A DNA stretch of 64,000 bases from Dehalococcoidia bacterium (lineage in GTDB: Bacteria > Chloroflexota > Dehalococcoidia > GIF9 > AB-539-J10). The notes under the pieces are model-generated. The model saw only the letters and a list, made by a program, of their open reading frames with translations, did no database searches and had not been told where the DNA came from. The translations under genes and the position numbers were made by a program. Below are positions 44,315-53,025 of the stretch, piece after piece. The DNA lies in assembly GCA_007129495.1 (NCBI GenBank), contig SKVJ01000039.1, positions 23,422-87,421 on the forward strand. Direction: 5' to 3'. Position 1 is the stretch's first letter. The number at the start of each line of letters is the position of its first letter.

Positions 44315-45778
44315 TCAGAGGTCGGGGTGCCTGAGGTGCCATTCGGTAGCCTGCTCGTAGGCGTGCCCTGCTTGTATCAAGACGTCCTCTCTGAATCGGT
44401 TGGCCATGAGTTGCAGTCCTACGGGTAGTCCGTCCGTGAAGCCACAGGGGATCGACAGCGCGGGAATACCAGCAATGTTCGCCGGGATGGTCAAGATATC
44501 TGTCAAGTACATCTGGAGCAGATCGTGGATCTTAGAACCCAGGGGGAACGCGACAGTAGGTGATGTGGGCACTGCAAGCAGGTCACACTGTTCAAATGCC
44601 CGCTGAAACTCTTCGTTGATGCGGTGCCTCACTTTCAGCGCTTTGACGTAGTAGGCATTGTAGTAGCCCGAAGAGAGCGTGTGGGTACCGAGCATTATTC
44701 TGCGCTTCACTTCAGGGCCAAAGCCCTCCCCGCGCGTTGCCGTAACGGAGTCTTCGGTGGTAGCCCGTTGTCGTGAGAACCCGTATTTCACGCCATCGAA
44801 TCGTGCTAGATTGGCCGATGCTTCTGACGGGGCAATGATGTAGTAAGCAGCAAGGGCATACTCCGTGGAAGGTAGTGAGATATCGCGATGGATATAGGCT
44901 CCCATGCGTTCCAGAAGGAGAATCGCATCCTCCACGCAGGTGCGGACTTCGGGCAGTATGCCAGCGCCGAAGTATTCTTTCGGGACACCAATTCTCAGAC
45001 CACGGACACCGCGGTTAAGAAACGATGTGAAGTCTGGAACTGATACCGGGGCTGAGGTGGAGTCTTTGTGGCACTGGCCAGCGATAGCATTCATTACCAG
45101 AGCGCAGTCATGCAAGTCCCTGGTAAACGGACCGATTTGATCGAGAGAGCTGGCAAATGCGATGAGGCCGTATCGGCTGACGCGACCATAGGTCGGTTTC
45201 AGCCCCACCACCCCGCAGAAGCCGGCAGGTTGTCTTATGCTTCCTCCGGTATCTGATCCCAGCGTAAACAGAGCTTCACCGGCCGAGAGTGCTGCCGCAG
45301 AACCGCCACTGCTCCCCCCTGGTACGAAGTCACGATTCCACGGATTGCGAGAAGGGAAGAAGGCTGAGTGTTCAGTCGATGAGCCCATGGCGAACTCATC
45401 CATGTTGGATTTTCCGAGTAAGACAGAACCCTGCCTGAGTAACCGGTCAATAACGGTTGCATCATATGGTGGCACAAAACCTTCCAGCATCCTGGATCCG
45501 CATGTAGTTACAATGCCGCGTGTGCAGAGCAGGTCTTTGGCTATGAACGGAATTCCCGTCAGAGGTGCTGCGCTGTCGGAGGCGAGAAGTCGGTCGGCCG
45601 CGGATGCCTGGGCAAGTGCGTGCTCGGAACATACGGTGAGGAGCGCGTTCACATGAGGTTCGACGCTCGCCAACCTGTTGAGGCATGCATCAGTCAACTC
45701 ACGCGCTGAAATTTCGCGGGAGTGGAGCAGCTTCTGTGCCTGGTGTATGGGCAACTCGTGAAGCTGATCAACACTCAT
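44315..45778 (-). CDS. gatA: Aspartyl/glutamyl-tRNA amidotransferase subunit A
   Basis: A 487-residue amidase-signature enzyme, the glutaminase of GatCAB. The catalytic Lys is in IPFIAKDLLC, and the Ser-Ser pair is in PGGSSGGSAAALSAG and LGSDTGGSIRQPAGFCG. It releases ammonia from glutamine for amidation of Glu-tRNA(Gln) or Asp-tRNA(Asn). It follows gatC by 41 bases; gatB is separate at 29867. About 230 bases on its 3' side, towards trpS, hold no recognisable gene. Confidence 0.97.
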   Translation of the reverse strand: MSVDQLHELPIHQAQKLLHSREISARELTDACLNRLASVEPHVNALLTVCSEHALAQASAADRLLASDSAAPLTGIPFIAKDLLCTRGIVTTCGSRMLEGFVPPYDATVIDRLLRQGSVLLGKSNMDEFAMGSSTEHSAFFPSRNPWNRDFVPGGSSGGSAAALSAGEALFTLGSDTGGSIRQPAGFCGVVGLKPTYGRVSRYGLIAFASSLDQIGPFTRDLHDCALVMNAIAGQCHKDSTSAPVSVPDFTSFLNRGVRGLRIGVPKEYFGAGILPEVRTCVEDAILLLERMGAYIHRDISLPSTEYALAAYYIIAPSEASANLARFDGVKYGFSRQRATTEDSVTATRGEGFGPEVKRRIMLGTHTLSSGYYNAYYVKALKVRHRINEEFQRAFEQCDLLAVPTSPTVAFPLGSKIHDLLQMYLTDILTIPANIAGIPALSIPCGFTDGLPVGLQLMANRFREDVLIQAGHAYEQATEWHLRHPDL

Positions 45779-45819
45779 TCGAAATACAACTCCTCACGGT
45801 CTCCCAAAGCCGTACTGTG

Positions 45820-46104
45820 TTATTCCAGAATTGGGGGTACGCGAAAGCAGAAATCCTGACTTTGGGGGGCATTGGCAAGAACCTCTTCCTTGGTCAGGGA
45901 AGGCTGGGTAATATCTTCGCGGAAAACGTTGTGAAGCTGACTGGCGTGTACCGCTGCAGGTATATGGTCAGTATCGAGTTTCTCGAGCATGCTGAAATGC
46001 TCGAGAACGATGGACAGGTCTTCCTGGAATCGCTCTACTTCGGCATCTGAGATGCCGAGGCGAGCTAACCAGGCGATATGACGTACCTGTTCGATGGATA
46101 ACAT
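45820..46104 (-). CDS. gatC: Aspartyl/glutamyl-tRNA amidotransferase subunit C
   Basis: A 94-residue GatC, the small subunit that wraps GatA and GatB. The pattern MLSIEQVRHIAWLARLGISDAEVERFQEDLSIVLEHF is typical, and the C-terminus has the conserved LRED-like NVFREDITQPSLTKEEVLANAP. The ATG at 46104 gives a normal N-terminus; a frame from 46134 is less likely. It has its own promoter, divergent from the EF-G-like gene. Confidence 0.95.
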   Translation of the reverse strand: MLSIEQVRHIAWLARLGISDAEVERFQEDLSIVLEHFSMLEKLDTDHIPAAVHASQLHNVFREDITQPSLTKEEVLANAPQSQDFCFRVPPILE

Positions 46105-46124
46105 AGTATTGCTGGAACTGGCGC

Positions 46125-46153
46125 ATTGTAGCATCGTGCCCCTGCTCTCGCAA
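46125..46153 (-). promoter_or_regulatory. Promoter of gatC-gatA
   Basis: On the minus strand TTGCGA (46153-46148), a 17-base spacer and TACAAT (46130-46125). The -35 is the mirror image of the -35 of the divergent EF-G-like gene, 3 bases away. Confidence 0.7.
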
Positions 46154-46156
46154 TCC

Positions 46157-46186
46157 TTGCGAATCGGGCAGCGCTACTCGTATAAT
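46157..46186 (+). promoter_or_regulatory. Promoter of the EF-G-like gene
   Basis: TTGCGA (46157-46162), an 18-base spacer and a perfect TATAAT (46181-46186). Transcription should start near 46193, about 44 bases before the GTG start. Confidence 0.75.
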
Positions 46187-46236
46187 CTTTCCTGTTATGA
46201 CCTTTGATTGCGGGAGTCACTAAAAGGAGTGCTGTT

Positions 46237-48270
46237 GTGGAATTATATTCACCCGAGAAGATACGCAATGTTGCATTAGTAGGGCATTACGGGTGTGGAA
46301 AGACCACGCTTGCCGAAATGATGGCGTTCAAGGCAGGTGCCAGCAAGCGGCTTGGGAGTGTCGACGAAGGCACGAGCGTATCCGACTATGACCAAAGCGA
46401 AGTGGAACGCCACATGAGTCTCAATCTCGCGCTGTTGCCTCTGGAGTGTAAAGGTTACAAGATCAATGTCCTCGATACGCCCGGTTATATGGATTTCGCT
46501 GGTGAAGTAAAGGCGGCACTTCGTGTTGCTGATTCGGCACTCGTGGTAGTATGCGCAACGAACTCCGTTGAGGTGGGGACCGAACAGGTATGGACATATG
46601 CGCGTGAATCCGGTCTTCCTGTAGTGGTGGTCATCAGCAAGATGGACAGGGAGAACGCTGACTTCTCAAAGACGCTGAGTGACGTGCAGTCCAGATTGTC
46701 GAACCGCTGCGTAGCTACGCAGCTCCCCATAGGTTCTCAGTCCGACCTTCGTGGGCATGTTGACCTCATCACTATGCGCGCGCACATCCAAGGTGTTGAA
46801 CAGGATGTGCCGGGCGATGTGGAAGAGCAAGCGCTTGTCTTGCGGGAGAACCTTATCGAGGTTGTCGTTGAGGCTGACGATGATCTCATGGCCAAGTACC
46901 TTGAAGGCGTTGAACTCTCAACTGCTGAGATTGCAGATGCCATACAACGTGCTACCTCACAGGGTATAGCTATGCCTGTTGTCTTCACTTCATCTCCCAA
47001 GACAATCGGCGCAGATGCACTTATGGACACGGTCTGCAACGTACTGCCGTCTCCTGTTGAGCAGCAGGCTGCCGGTGCGCAGATAGAAGCCGCCCCGTCC
47101 GGACTGGTTGCCGCGTTCGTATTCAAGACTACCGCAGACCCATTCACGGGCAAGATCAGTTACTTCCGTGTGTATTCGGGTGAGGTGGTCAGCAATTCTC
47201 AGCTCACTAACATCAACAAAGGAGTCACGGAACGCATAGGCCAGTTGTTCATCCCTCTTGGCAAGCAGCAGAATACCGTCGGGAAGGTGGTGGAGGGAGA
47301 TATCGGCGCCGTTGCCAAGCTTAGCGTCACCGCGACTGGCGATACGCTCGGTGCAAAAGAACAACCAGCTTTGCCCGGTATTGCATTCCCTAAGGCCACC
47401 TTCAGTATGGCAGTACATCCGGAGTCAAAGGGGGACCTGGATAAGATGAGCACTGTCCTTCCTCGCATGATTGAGGAGGACCCATCATTGATCCTCAAAC
47501 GTGACCCGGACACAGGGGAAACCCTGCTGTCTGGTGTAGGTGATACACACCTCGAGGTGGTCAAGGACAAGATGAGCCGAAAGTTCGGGGTGAAGGTGGC
47601 GCTTAGTCCTCCTGCGGTGCCGTACAAGGAGACTATCACTGTTCCAACCCGTGCGGAATACAAACATAAGAAGCAGACCGGTGGACATGGCCAGTATGGT
47701 CACGTAGTGATGCAACTTGAGCCTTTGCCAAAGGGTGGCGGATTTGAGTACGAGACCAAAATCGTTGGTGGCGCAATTCCGACCAATTTCCTGCCTTCCG
47801 TTGAGAAGGGTGTGAATGAGGGCAGGCACGAGGGTGTGCTGGCGGGATTTCCCTTGGTTGATCTCAAGGTCATCATCGTCGATGGTAGCTTTCATGCAGT
47901 CGATTCATCTGACATCGCTTTCAAGATTGCTGCCGCCCAAGCGCTGCGGAAGGGACTGCAACAAGGGCAGCCGGTACTGCTCGAGCCAATCATGAATATC
48001 ACTATCAGGGTGCCCGAAGGCATGACTGGCGATGTTATTAGCGACCTGAATACCAAGAGAGGCAGAGTGCAGGGAATGAATCCTGAGGGAAGTTACAATC
48101 TGATATCTGCCCAGGTTCCCTATTCGGAGTTACTGCGCTATTCGATTGACCTGCGATCAATGTTGCAGGGCAGAGGGGAGTTCGAAATGCAGTTCAGTCA
48201 CTATGAAGAAGTCCCTGCACACCAGAGTCAGAAGATAATTGCGCGACAACAGGCGCAGAAGTCCGATTAG
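46237..48270 (+). CDS. EF-G-like translational GTPase (FusA paralogue)
   Basis: A 677-residue protein with EF-G domain order (G domain, II, III, IV, V). The P-loop is GHYGCGKTT (16-24), where canonical EF-G has AHIDAGKTT. Switch II reads DTPGYMDF, so the catalytic His is Tyr84. The G4 box is SKMD (134-137) rather than NKMD. No rpsL, rpsG or tuf gene is nearby. These features place it with EF-G-like (FusA2-type) paralogues whose function is not settled, not with the main elongation factor. The GTG at 46237 is chosen because AGGAG lies 7 bases upstream; a TTG at 46204 would precede that site. Confidence 0.9.
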   Translation: MELYSPEKIRNVALVGHYGCGKTTLAEMMAFKAGASKRLGSVDEGTSVSDYDQSEVERHMSLNLALLPLECKGYKINVLDTPGYMDFAGEVKAALRVADSALVVVCATNSVEVGTEQVWTYARESGLPVVVVISKMDRENADFSKTLSDVQSRLSNRCVATQLPIGSQSDLRGHVDLITMRAHIQGVEQDVPGDVEEQALVLRENLIEVVVEADDDLMAKYLEGVELSTAEIADAIQRATSQGIAMPVVFTSSPKTIGADALMDTVCNVLPSPVEQQAAGAQIEAAPSGLVAAFVFKTTADPFTGKISYFRVYSGEVVSNSQLTNINKGVTERIGQLFIPLGKQQNTVGKVVEGDIGAVAKLSVTATGDTLGAKEQPALPGIAFPKATFSMAVHPESKGDLDKMSTVLPRMIEEDPSLILKRDPDTGETLLSGVGDTHLEVVKDKMSRKFGVKVALSPPAVPYKETITVPTRAEYKHKKQTGGHGQYGHVVMQLEPLPKGGGFEYETKIVGGAIPTNFLPSVEKGVNEGRHEGVLAGFPLVDLKVIIVDGSFHAVDSSDIAFKIAAAQALRKGLQQGQPVLLEPIMNITIRVPEGMTGDVISDLNTKRGRVQGMNPEGSYNLISAQVPYSELLRYSIDLRSMLQGRGEFEMQFSHYEEVPAHQSQKIIARQQAQKSD

Positions 48271-48296
48271 ATTTCACTGCACTTTGACCAGACGAA

Positions 48297-48319
48297 AGGC
48301 GCGGCTCCGAGCCGCGCCT
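48297..48319. terminator. Terminator between EF-G-like gene and etfA
   Basis: Perfect 9-base arms AGGCGCGGC and GCCGCGCCT around a 5-base loop, 27 bases after the EF-G-like stop and 24 bases from the convergent etfA stop. It probably serves both. Confidence 0.72.
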
Positions 48320-48342
48320 CTCTCAATTCGGCAGGTTGCCAA

Positions 48343-49338
48343 CTAGTCTGCCAGCAGTTCACGGAGCTTCGCCGTGAATGCGGGCACCACATCCTCGAAT
48401 CTGCCTACGACACCGAATGCGGCCTCCCGAAAGATATTCGCCTCTGCATCTTTGTTAATGGCGACGATTGTCTTAGCGCTGGAACAGCCGGACATGTGTT
48501 GACTGGCGCCCGAAATAGCCACTGCAACATATAGCTCTGGAGCGACTATCTTACCAGTAAGACCGATGTGCATCGACTCAGGCGCCCATCCATTATCGCA
48601 GGCGGGTCTCGATGCACCGACGACTCCATGTAATGCATCAGCCAGATCTTTGAGAGTGGTAGTGAATGGTTCAGGTCCACAGACGCCACGCCCCCCACTG
48701 ACTATAATCGGCGCGTCCTCGAGCTTGACCCCAACTACCTCTTCCTGTACCCGGTCCTTGACTGTCAGTCGACTCGGTGGCAGGTCAACAGGTAGTTCAA
48801 TGATATTGGGCTGTGCCCCTGAGGCTGGCTCCCCTGCTGCCATCGCCTTTGGGCGAATCGTGGCTATTTGAGGAGAACAGTGGGTGAGGAGATCAGCAAG
48901 TGCGTTACCCCCGTATACCGGTTTTGTCGTCACGAGTCTGCCCGTATTTGCATCAATCTTCACATCGATGCAATCGGTCGTGACTGCCGTGCCCAGACGG
49001 AAAGCCAGTCGCGGGCCGAGTTCCCTTCCGACAGGTGTATGTCCCATGAGGATGACGGCAGGCATTGCCTGTTGGACAGCGGTCATAGCTACTGTGAGGT
49101 GTCCATCAGAATCGAGGGGTGCGGTAGCAGTGCTCGCTGCCGTGTAAATAGTGACAGCTCCTCGCGCCGCTGCATCTGCGAGTACGTCAGAGGACAGATC
49201 GCCGGTGAGGACGCACGCGACCTCCTGGCCGAGATCCGAAGCGATCCTGCGACCGGCTTCTATGAGTTCGCATGTACTTCCAGAAAGCTTGTCCGTGACG
49301 GGTTCGCCGTATATTAGTACACCTTTGTAGTCTTTCAT
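48343..49338 (-). CDS. etfA: Electron transfer flavoprotein alpha subunit
   Basis: A 331-residue EtfA. The C-terminal FAD domain is clear: IIVSGGRGVCGPEPF, SRPACDNGW, IGLTGKIVAPELYVAVAISGASQHMSG and TIVAINKDAEANIF. With EtfB it shuttles electrons from acyl-CoA or other dehydrogenases to the respiratory chain. It follows etfB by 25 bases with GGAGGT before the ATG. No ETF:quinone oxidoreductase or dehydrogenase is adjacent, so the partner is unknown. Confidence 0.95.
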   Translation of the reverse strand: MKDYKGVLIYGEPVTDKLSGSTCELIEAGRRIASDLGQEVACVLTGDLSSDVLADAAARGAVTIYTAASTATAPLDSDGHLTVAMTAVQQAMPAVILMGHTPVGRELGPRLAFRLGTAVTTDCIDVKIDANTGRLVTTKPVYGGNALADLLTHCSPQIATIRPKAMAAGEPASGAQPNIIELPVDLPPSRLTVKDRVQEEVVGVKLEDAPIIVSGGRGVCGPEPFTTTLKDLADALHGVVGASRPACDNGWAPESMHIGLTGKIVAPELYVAVAISGASQHMSGCSSAKTIVAINKDAEANIFREAAFGVVGRFEDVVPAFTAKLRELLAD

Positions 49339-49363
49339 ATGTAGACCTCCCGCTATGTGAATA

Positions 49364-50173
49364 CTAAATGACCTTGGCTTCGCGCAGACGTACCGCGAGA
49401 TTCGCGCCCGCCTCGGCAGGTGACTCTCCTTCGACGATCTCGCAGCGAGCCTCTTTCACTGGCTGATACAAACGCTCGAGCTGGAGACGTCTGCCCAAAG
49501 ATCCGATTTCGGATGGGTCGACTCCAAGGTCGGCTGGCGTCCAGACAGTCGGCTGTTTCTTCGCGGCGGCCATGATGCCCTTCAGTACTGCATAGCGGAG
49601 GTTGCCTAGTTCGCTGGTGACGGTTACGACCGCGGGGGTCTGTACTTCGACTATCTGATAACCGTCGGGTATGACCTGCTCAACGCGAAGGCTTCCTTCG
49701 AGAACATCGACTTTGCGGGCCAGTGTTACGATCGGAATGCCCAGAAGTTCGGCCAGACCGAGACCAACCTGTCCCGAATCCCAGTCGGAAGACTGACGGC
49801 CGCAGAACACCACATCGTACGGCTCGAGCTTCCTGATAGCCAGCGCAAGGGCATAGGCTGTAGACCAACTGTCACTGTCTTCGAATGACGGGTCTTCAAG
49901 AAGCACCAATTCGTCTCCACCGACGGCGAGGGCCTTCTTGATGACATCTCGAACAAGCTTGTTGCCGAGACTCAGAACAGTGATACTTCCCCCATGGGCA
50001 TCTTTCAAACGCAGTGCTGCTTCCAGCGCAAACTCATCATATTGTCCTATCACTGGCTTGATGTCGGACGGTAGGGTCATTCGGTTGCTCGTGGAATCGA
50101 CCTTGAAAGCAGACGGTGGAGCTTCGGGATCCAACGTCTGCTTGCAGCACACAACCATTCTCAATTCAGTCAT
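49364..50173 (-). CDS. etfB: Electron transfer flavoprotein beta subunit
   Basis: A 269-residue EtfB that binds AMP in ordinary ETFs or a second FAD in bifurcating ones. Typical segments are MVVCCKQTLDPE, QYDEFALEAALRLKDAHGGSITVLSLG, DVVFCGRQSSDWDSGQVGLGLAELLG, and the signature VTSELGNLRYAVLKGIMAAAKK. It lies 25 bases after gltX and just before etfA, with a strong AAGGAGGT site. Whether the pair is bifurcating cannot be decided by eye. Confidence 0.95.
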   Translation of the reverse strand: MTELRMVVCCKQTLDPEAPPSAFKVDSTSNRMTLPSDIKPVIGQYDEFALEAALRLKDAHGGSITVLSLGNKLVRDVIKKALAVGGDELVLLEDPSFEDSDSWSTAYALALAIRKLEPYDVVFCGRQSSDWDSGQVGLGLAELLGIPIVTLARKVDVLEGSLRVEQVIPDGYQIVEVQTPAVVTVTSELGNLRYAVLKGIMAAAKKQPTVWTPADLGVDPSEIGSLGRRLQLERLYQPVKEARCEIVEGESPAEAGANLAVRLREAKVI

Positions 50174-50198
50174 CTGCGGAACCTCCTTGAACTAGTAT

Positions 50199-51680
50199 CT
50201 ACGTACCGTTGCCGGAGCCTGTGACCAGGTCATCAATAATCTCAAGAGCGCGTGAGAGCCGATTGAGGCAACGCGTCTTTCCCAGGACGTCCATGGTATC
50301 AAACAGCGGGGGTGTGGCAGTGCGACCGGTGACCGCTACGCGTAGTGTGGTGAATACCTGTTTAGTAGACAGTTCTAATGAAGCGCAGAGGGGCCGGATC
50401 ATCGACTCGAGAGAAGGGGCGTCCCACGCATCAAGGTCTTCGAGGACAGACAGTACCTTGCTGAGAACCAGGCGCGTCTGCGTACCATCCATGCCTTTCG
50501 GAATCATGGTGGCGGCAGGGTATTCAATCGAGTCCACGAAGAAGAACTCGCTAAGGTCCCCAAGCTCCGAGAGTACCTTAGTGCGCTCCTGGAGTAGGGC
50601 TGCCACGCGGGTGACGTAGTTCGGGTCGAGTGGTCGTATTACCTCTTCCGGCAAATCCCTGTCAAGAAATGGCAGAGATCGTCGTGCAAACTCATCAACT
50701 GGAAGGGCACGTATATAGACGCCGTTCATCCAGTCCAGTTTCGTCCTGTCGAACACGGCAGCGGTCTTACCGACTCTGTCGAGCGAAAAGACAGCGACAA
50801 GCTCATCGCGTGTGAATAGCTCGGACCGGTCGTCGAGTGCCCATCCGAGGAGGGCCAGGAAATTAAGAAGGGCTTCCGGCAGATATCCTTGTTCCCGATA
50901 CTCGATGATTGTCGTAGCGCCGTGGCGTTTCGACAGTTTCGTTTTGTCGGGGCCGAGAATCATAGGGAGATGACCGAACGCAGGAGGTGACCAACCAAAG
51001 GCGGAATAGAGCATAACATGCAGTGGCGTGCTGGAAATCCACTCATCAGCCCTCAAAACGTGCGTGATGTGCATCTCATGATCATCCACCACATTTGCAA
51101 GGTGGTAGGTGGGGTAGGCGTCCGACTTGAGAAGCACATAGTCGTTAAGGGTAGCGTTGCTGAAAGTAACGTCACCACGTATGAGGTCATGGAAATGGGT
51201 GTCACCTACCCGTGGTGTCCTGAAACGTACGACGGATGGTATGCCGTCATCCAGATGTGCCGTCACATCGCTGGGACTCAGTTTCCGGCAGTAGCCGTCG
51301 TATCTGGGCGGCAATTTCTGTCGTGCCAGCTCGGTTCTCACCTGCTCCAGCCGCTCCGGAGAGCAAAAGCAGCGATAGGCTACTCCTGCACTAATGAGAG
51401 TCTCCGCGGCTGAGCGGTAGAGTGGCAACCTCTGCGACTGGAATATCGGGCCCTCGTCGAAATCGAGACCGAGCCAGGCAAGCCCCTCCACGATGGATTC
51501 GACGGCGCCTTCCACCTGGCGGGCAGCATCAGTATCTTCAATTCTCAGGATGAAGTCGCCACCATGGTGGCGTGCGAACAGCCAATTGAATAGGGCGGTG
51601 CGGATATTACCTACATGGGGGTGACCGGTAGGGCTGGGTGCGAATCGTACGCGGACCGGACCGTGAATATCAGTGACCAT
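50199..51680 (-). CDS. gltX: Glutamyl-tRNA synthetase
   Basis: A 493-residue class-I synthetase. The HIGH motif is SPTGHPHVGN, and KMSKS is KTKLSKRHG. The segments FILRIEDTDAARQ and LRADEWISSTPLHVMLYSAFGW are standard GluRS. With GatA, GatB and GatC in the window, it probably charges both tRNA-Glu and tRNA-Gln, that is, a non-discriminating enzyme; this is inference. It is followed by etfB and preceded by the coiled-coil gene on the same strand. Confidence 0.97.
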   Translation of the reverse strand: MVTDIHGPVRVRFAPSPTGHPHVGNIRTALFNWLFARHHGGDFILRIEDTDAARQVEGAVESIVEGLAWLGLDFDEGPIFQSQRLPLYRSAAETLISAGVAYRCFCSPERLEQVRTELARQKLPPRYDGYCRKLSPSDVTAHLDDGIPSVVRFRTPRVGDTHFHDLIRGDVTFSNATLNDYVLLKSDAYPTYHLANVVDDHEMHITHVLRADEWISSTPLHVMLYSAFGWSPPAFGHLPMILGPDKTKLSKRHGATTIIEYREQGYLPEALLNFLALLGWALDDRSELFTRDELVAVFSLDRVGKTAAVFDRTKLDWMNGVYIRALPVDEFARRSLPFLDRDLPEEVIRPLDPNYVTRVAALLQERTKVLSELGDLSEFFFVDSIEYPAATMIPKGMDGTQTRLVLSKVLSVLEDLDAWDAPSLESMIRPLCASLELSTKQVFTTLRVAVTGRTATPPLFDTMDVLGKTRCLNRLSRALEIIDDLVTGSGNGT

Positions 51681-51750
51681 ACGCAGTATTCCCGGGCGAT
51701 CTCAGTTCAGCCGTTCCAGTATCCGCCGGATGCGTGAGCTTCGCGCACTT

Positions 51751-52032
51751 CTACTTGGAAGAGAGAACTTTCTGTAGTCCCTTCAGCCGATCGAGGTGTT
51801 TCTTAAGCTTCTGGGCAAGCTGTTCGGCTCGGCGAAGAGCCATCTCGGTGTCTTCGAGTTCGGCCTGAATGGAAAAAAGGAGACGGCTCTGCTGTTCCGC
51901 AAGGTTCGCTTCGTAGGTGGCCAAATCGTCATACCCGGCCTCGCCAAGCATCTCGCCGAGCAATTTGCTCTCACGACGCTGCTGTTCGCCGGCGAGTCGG
52001 TCGAGTGATTCCAGATACTTACTGCTGTCCAT
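51751..52032 (-). CDS. Unknown coiled-coil protein (93 aa)
   Basis: A 93-residue, highly charged helical protein, not recognised. Residues 1-25 and 45-90 look like coiled coil (LLFSIQAELEDTEMALRRAEQLAQKLKKHLDRLKGL). There are no cysteines, signal peptide or membrane segment. It lies between rluD and gltX, 45 bases after rluD, on the same strand. The ribosome binding site is weak. It has the look of a real small gene because codon use and operon position match its neighbours, but function is unknown. Confidence 0.7.
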   Translation of the reverse strand: MDSSKYLESLDRLAGEQQRRESKLLGEMLGEAGYDDLATYEANLAEQQSRLLFSIQAELEDTEMALRRAEQLAQKLKKHLDRLKGLQKVLSSK

Positions 52033-52077
52033 ATAGAGGTTAAGGCACTATACCATTTCACAGATTCATGAGCAAGG

Positions 52078-53025
52078 TCAGTATTGTGAGAGCCGGCGGG
52101 CGAGTGAAAGAACGTCTTTGAGATCATCGGGGAGTGGTGAAGAGAATTCGCGTTCGTCAGTCCAATACTGCAGTTTCAACCTGAGGGAAGAAGCATGCAG
52201 AAAGTGGCGTTGCAGAACGGGTCCCAAGTGACGCCAGGAAGAGCGTTGTGCGTACGTGAGATCTCCTGCAACCGGGTGTCCGATGGACGCGAAGTGTACT
52301 CGAATCTGATGGGTGCGCCCGGTCAGGGGACGAGCTTCGATGAGGGTGAACTCATTAAATTGCTCCACAACAGAGTAATCGGTGCGCGCCGGTTTGCCGA
52401 ACGGAACGATCGCCATCTTCTTACGATGAACGGGATGGCGTCCTATCGGCCCATCGATAGTCCCATCAGATGTAAGCCGGCCTGCCACAAGGGCAAGATA
52501 CACTTTGCGGACCGCCCCGCACTTGAACTGCGAAATCAACCATTCCCTGACGTCAGCGTTTCGGGCCACAATCATGACCCCGGAAGTATCTTTGTCAAGG
52601 CGATGGACTATCCCTGGCCGCATCACATCGCCCGAATCGAGACCCGGATATCGGGCAAGAAGCGCATTGACGAGTGTATGTTCCTCGTGGCCCGGTGCGG
52701 GATGCACCACAATCCCCGGCGGCTTATCAATCACAATAACTTCGGAGTCTTCGTAGAGGATTTTCAGAGGCAGAGCCTCCGGGCGCAGCGGGATAGTGTC
52801 ATCCGGGATGTGGATGGTGACCGAATCGCCCGCGTGGACCGGCTGTCGGGATTTGCAGGGCAGATCGTTAACCGCTACGAGCCCATTCTGTATGAGGCGC
52901 TGGGCCCGAGAACGGGTAATAGATACGGTTTGTTGTGACACGAATACATCTAGACGGCCCCAGGCCTCTGCGGCGTGAAGCCTGATGGATTGCCCCTTGA
53001 GTTCAGGCTCCACCGGTTTGCTCAC
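52078..53025 (-). CDS. rluD: RluA/RluD family pseudouridine synthase
   Basis: A 315-residue RNA pseudouridine synthase. An S4 RNA-binding domain (about 20-75: GRLDVFVSQ, RSRAQRLIQNGLVAVND) precedes the catalytic domain. The catalytic Asp is in GIVHRLDKDTSGVMIVA; other motifs are VIDKPPGIVVHPAPGH and RPLTGRTHQIRVHFASIGHPVAGD. It is likely to modify 23S rRNA. GTG start at 53025 overlaps the lspA end by 23 bases, so the two are coupled, a common lspA-rluD arrangement. Confidence 0.94.
   Translation of the reverse strand: MSKPVEPELKGQSIRLHAAEAWGRLDVFVSQQTVSITRSRAQRLIQNGLVAVNDLPCKSRQPVHAGDSVTIHIPDDTIPLRPEALPLKILYEDSEVIVIDKPPGIVVHPAPGHEEHTLVNALLARYPGLDSGDVMRPGIVHRLDKDTSGVMIVARNADVREWLISQFKCGAVRKVYLALVAGRLTSDGTIDGPIGRHPVHRKKMAIVPFGKPARTDYSVVEQFNEFTLIEARPLTGRTHQIRVHFASIGHPVAGDLTYAQRSSWRHLGPVLQRHFLHASSLRLKLQYWTDEREFSSPLPDDLKDVLSLARRLSQY

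Noticed and set aside
46237..48270. Canonical elongation factor G (fusA)
   Set aside because: Switch II His replaced by Tyr, atypical P-loop and no ribosomal-protein neighbours point to an EF-G-like paralogue.
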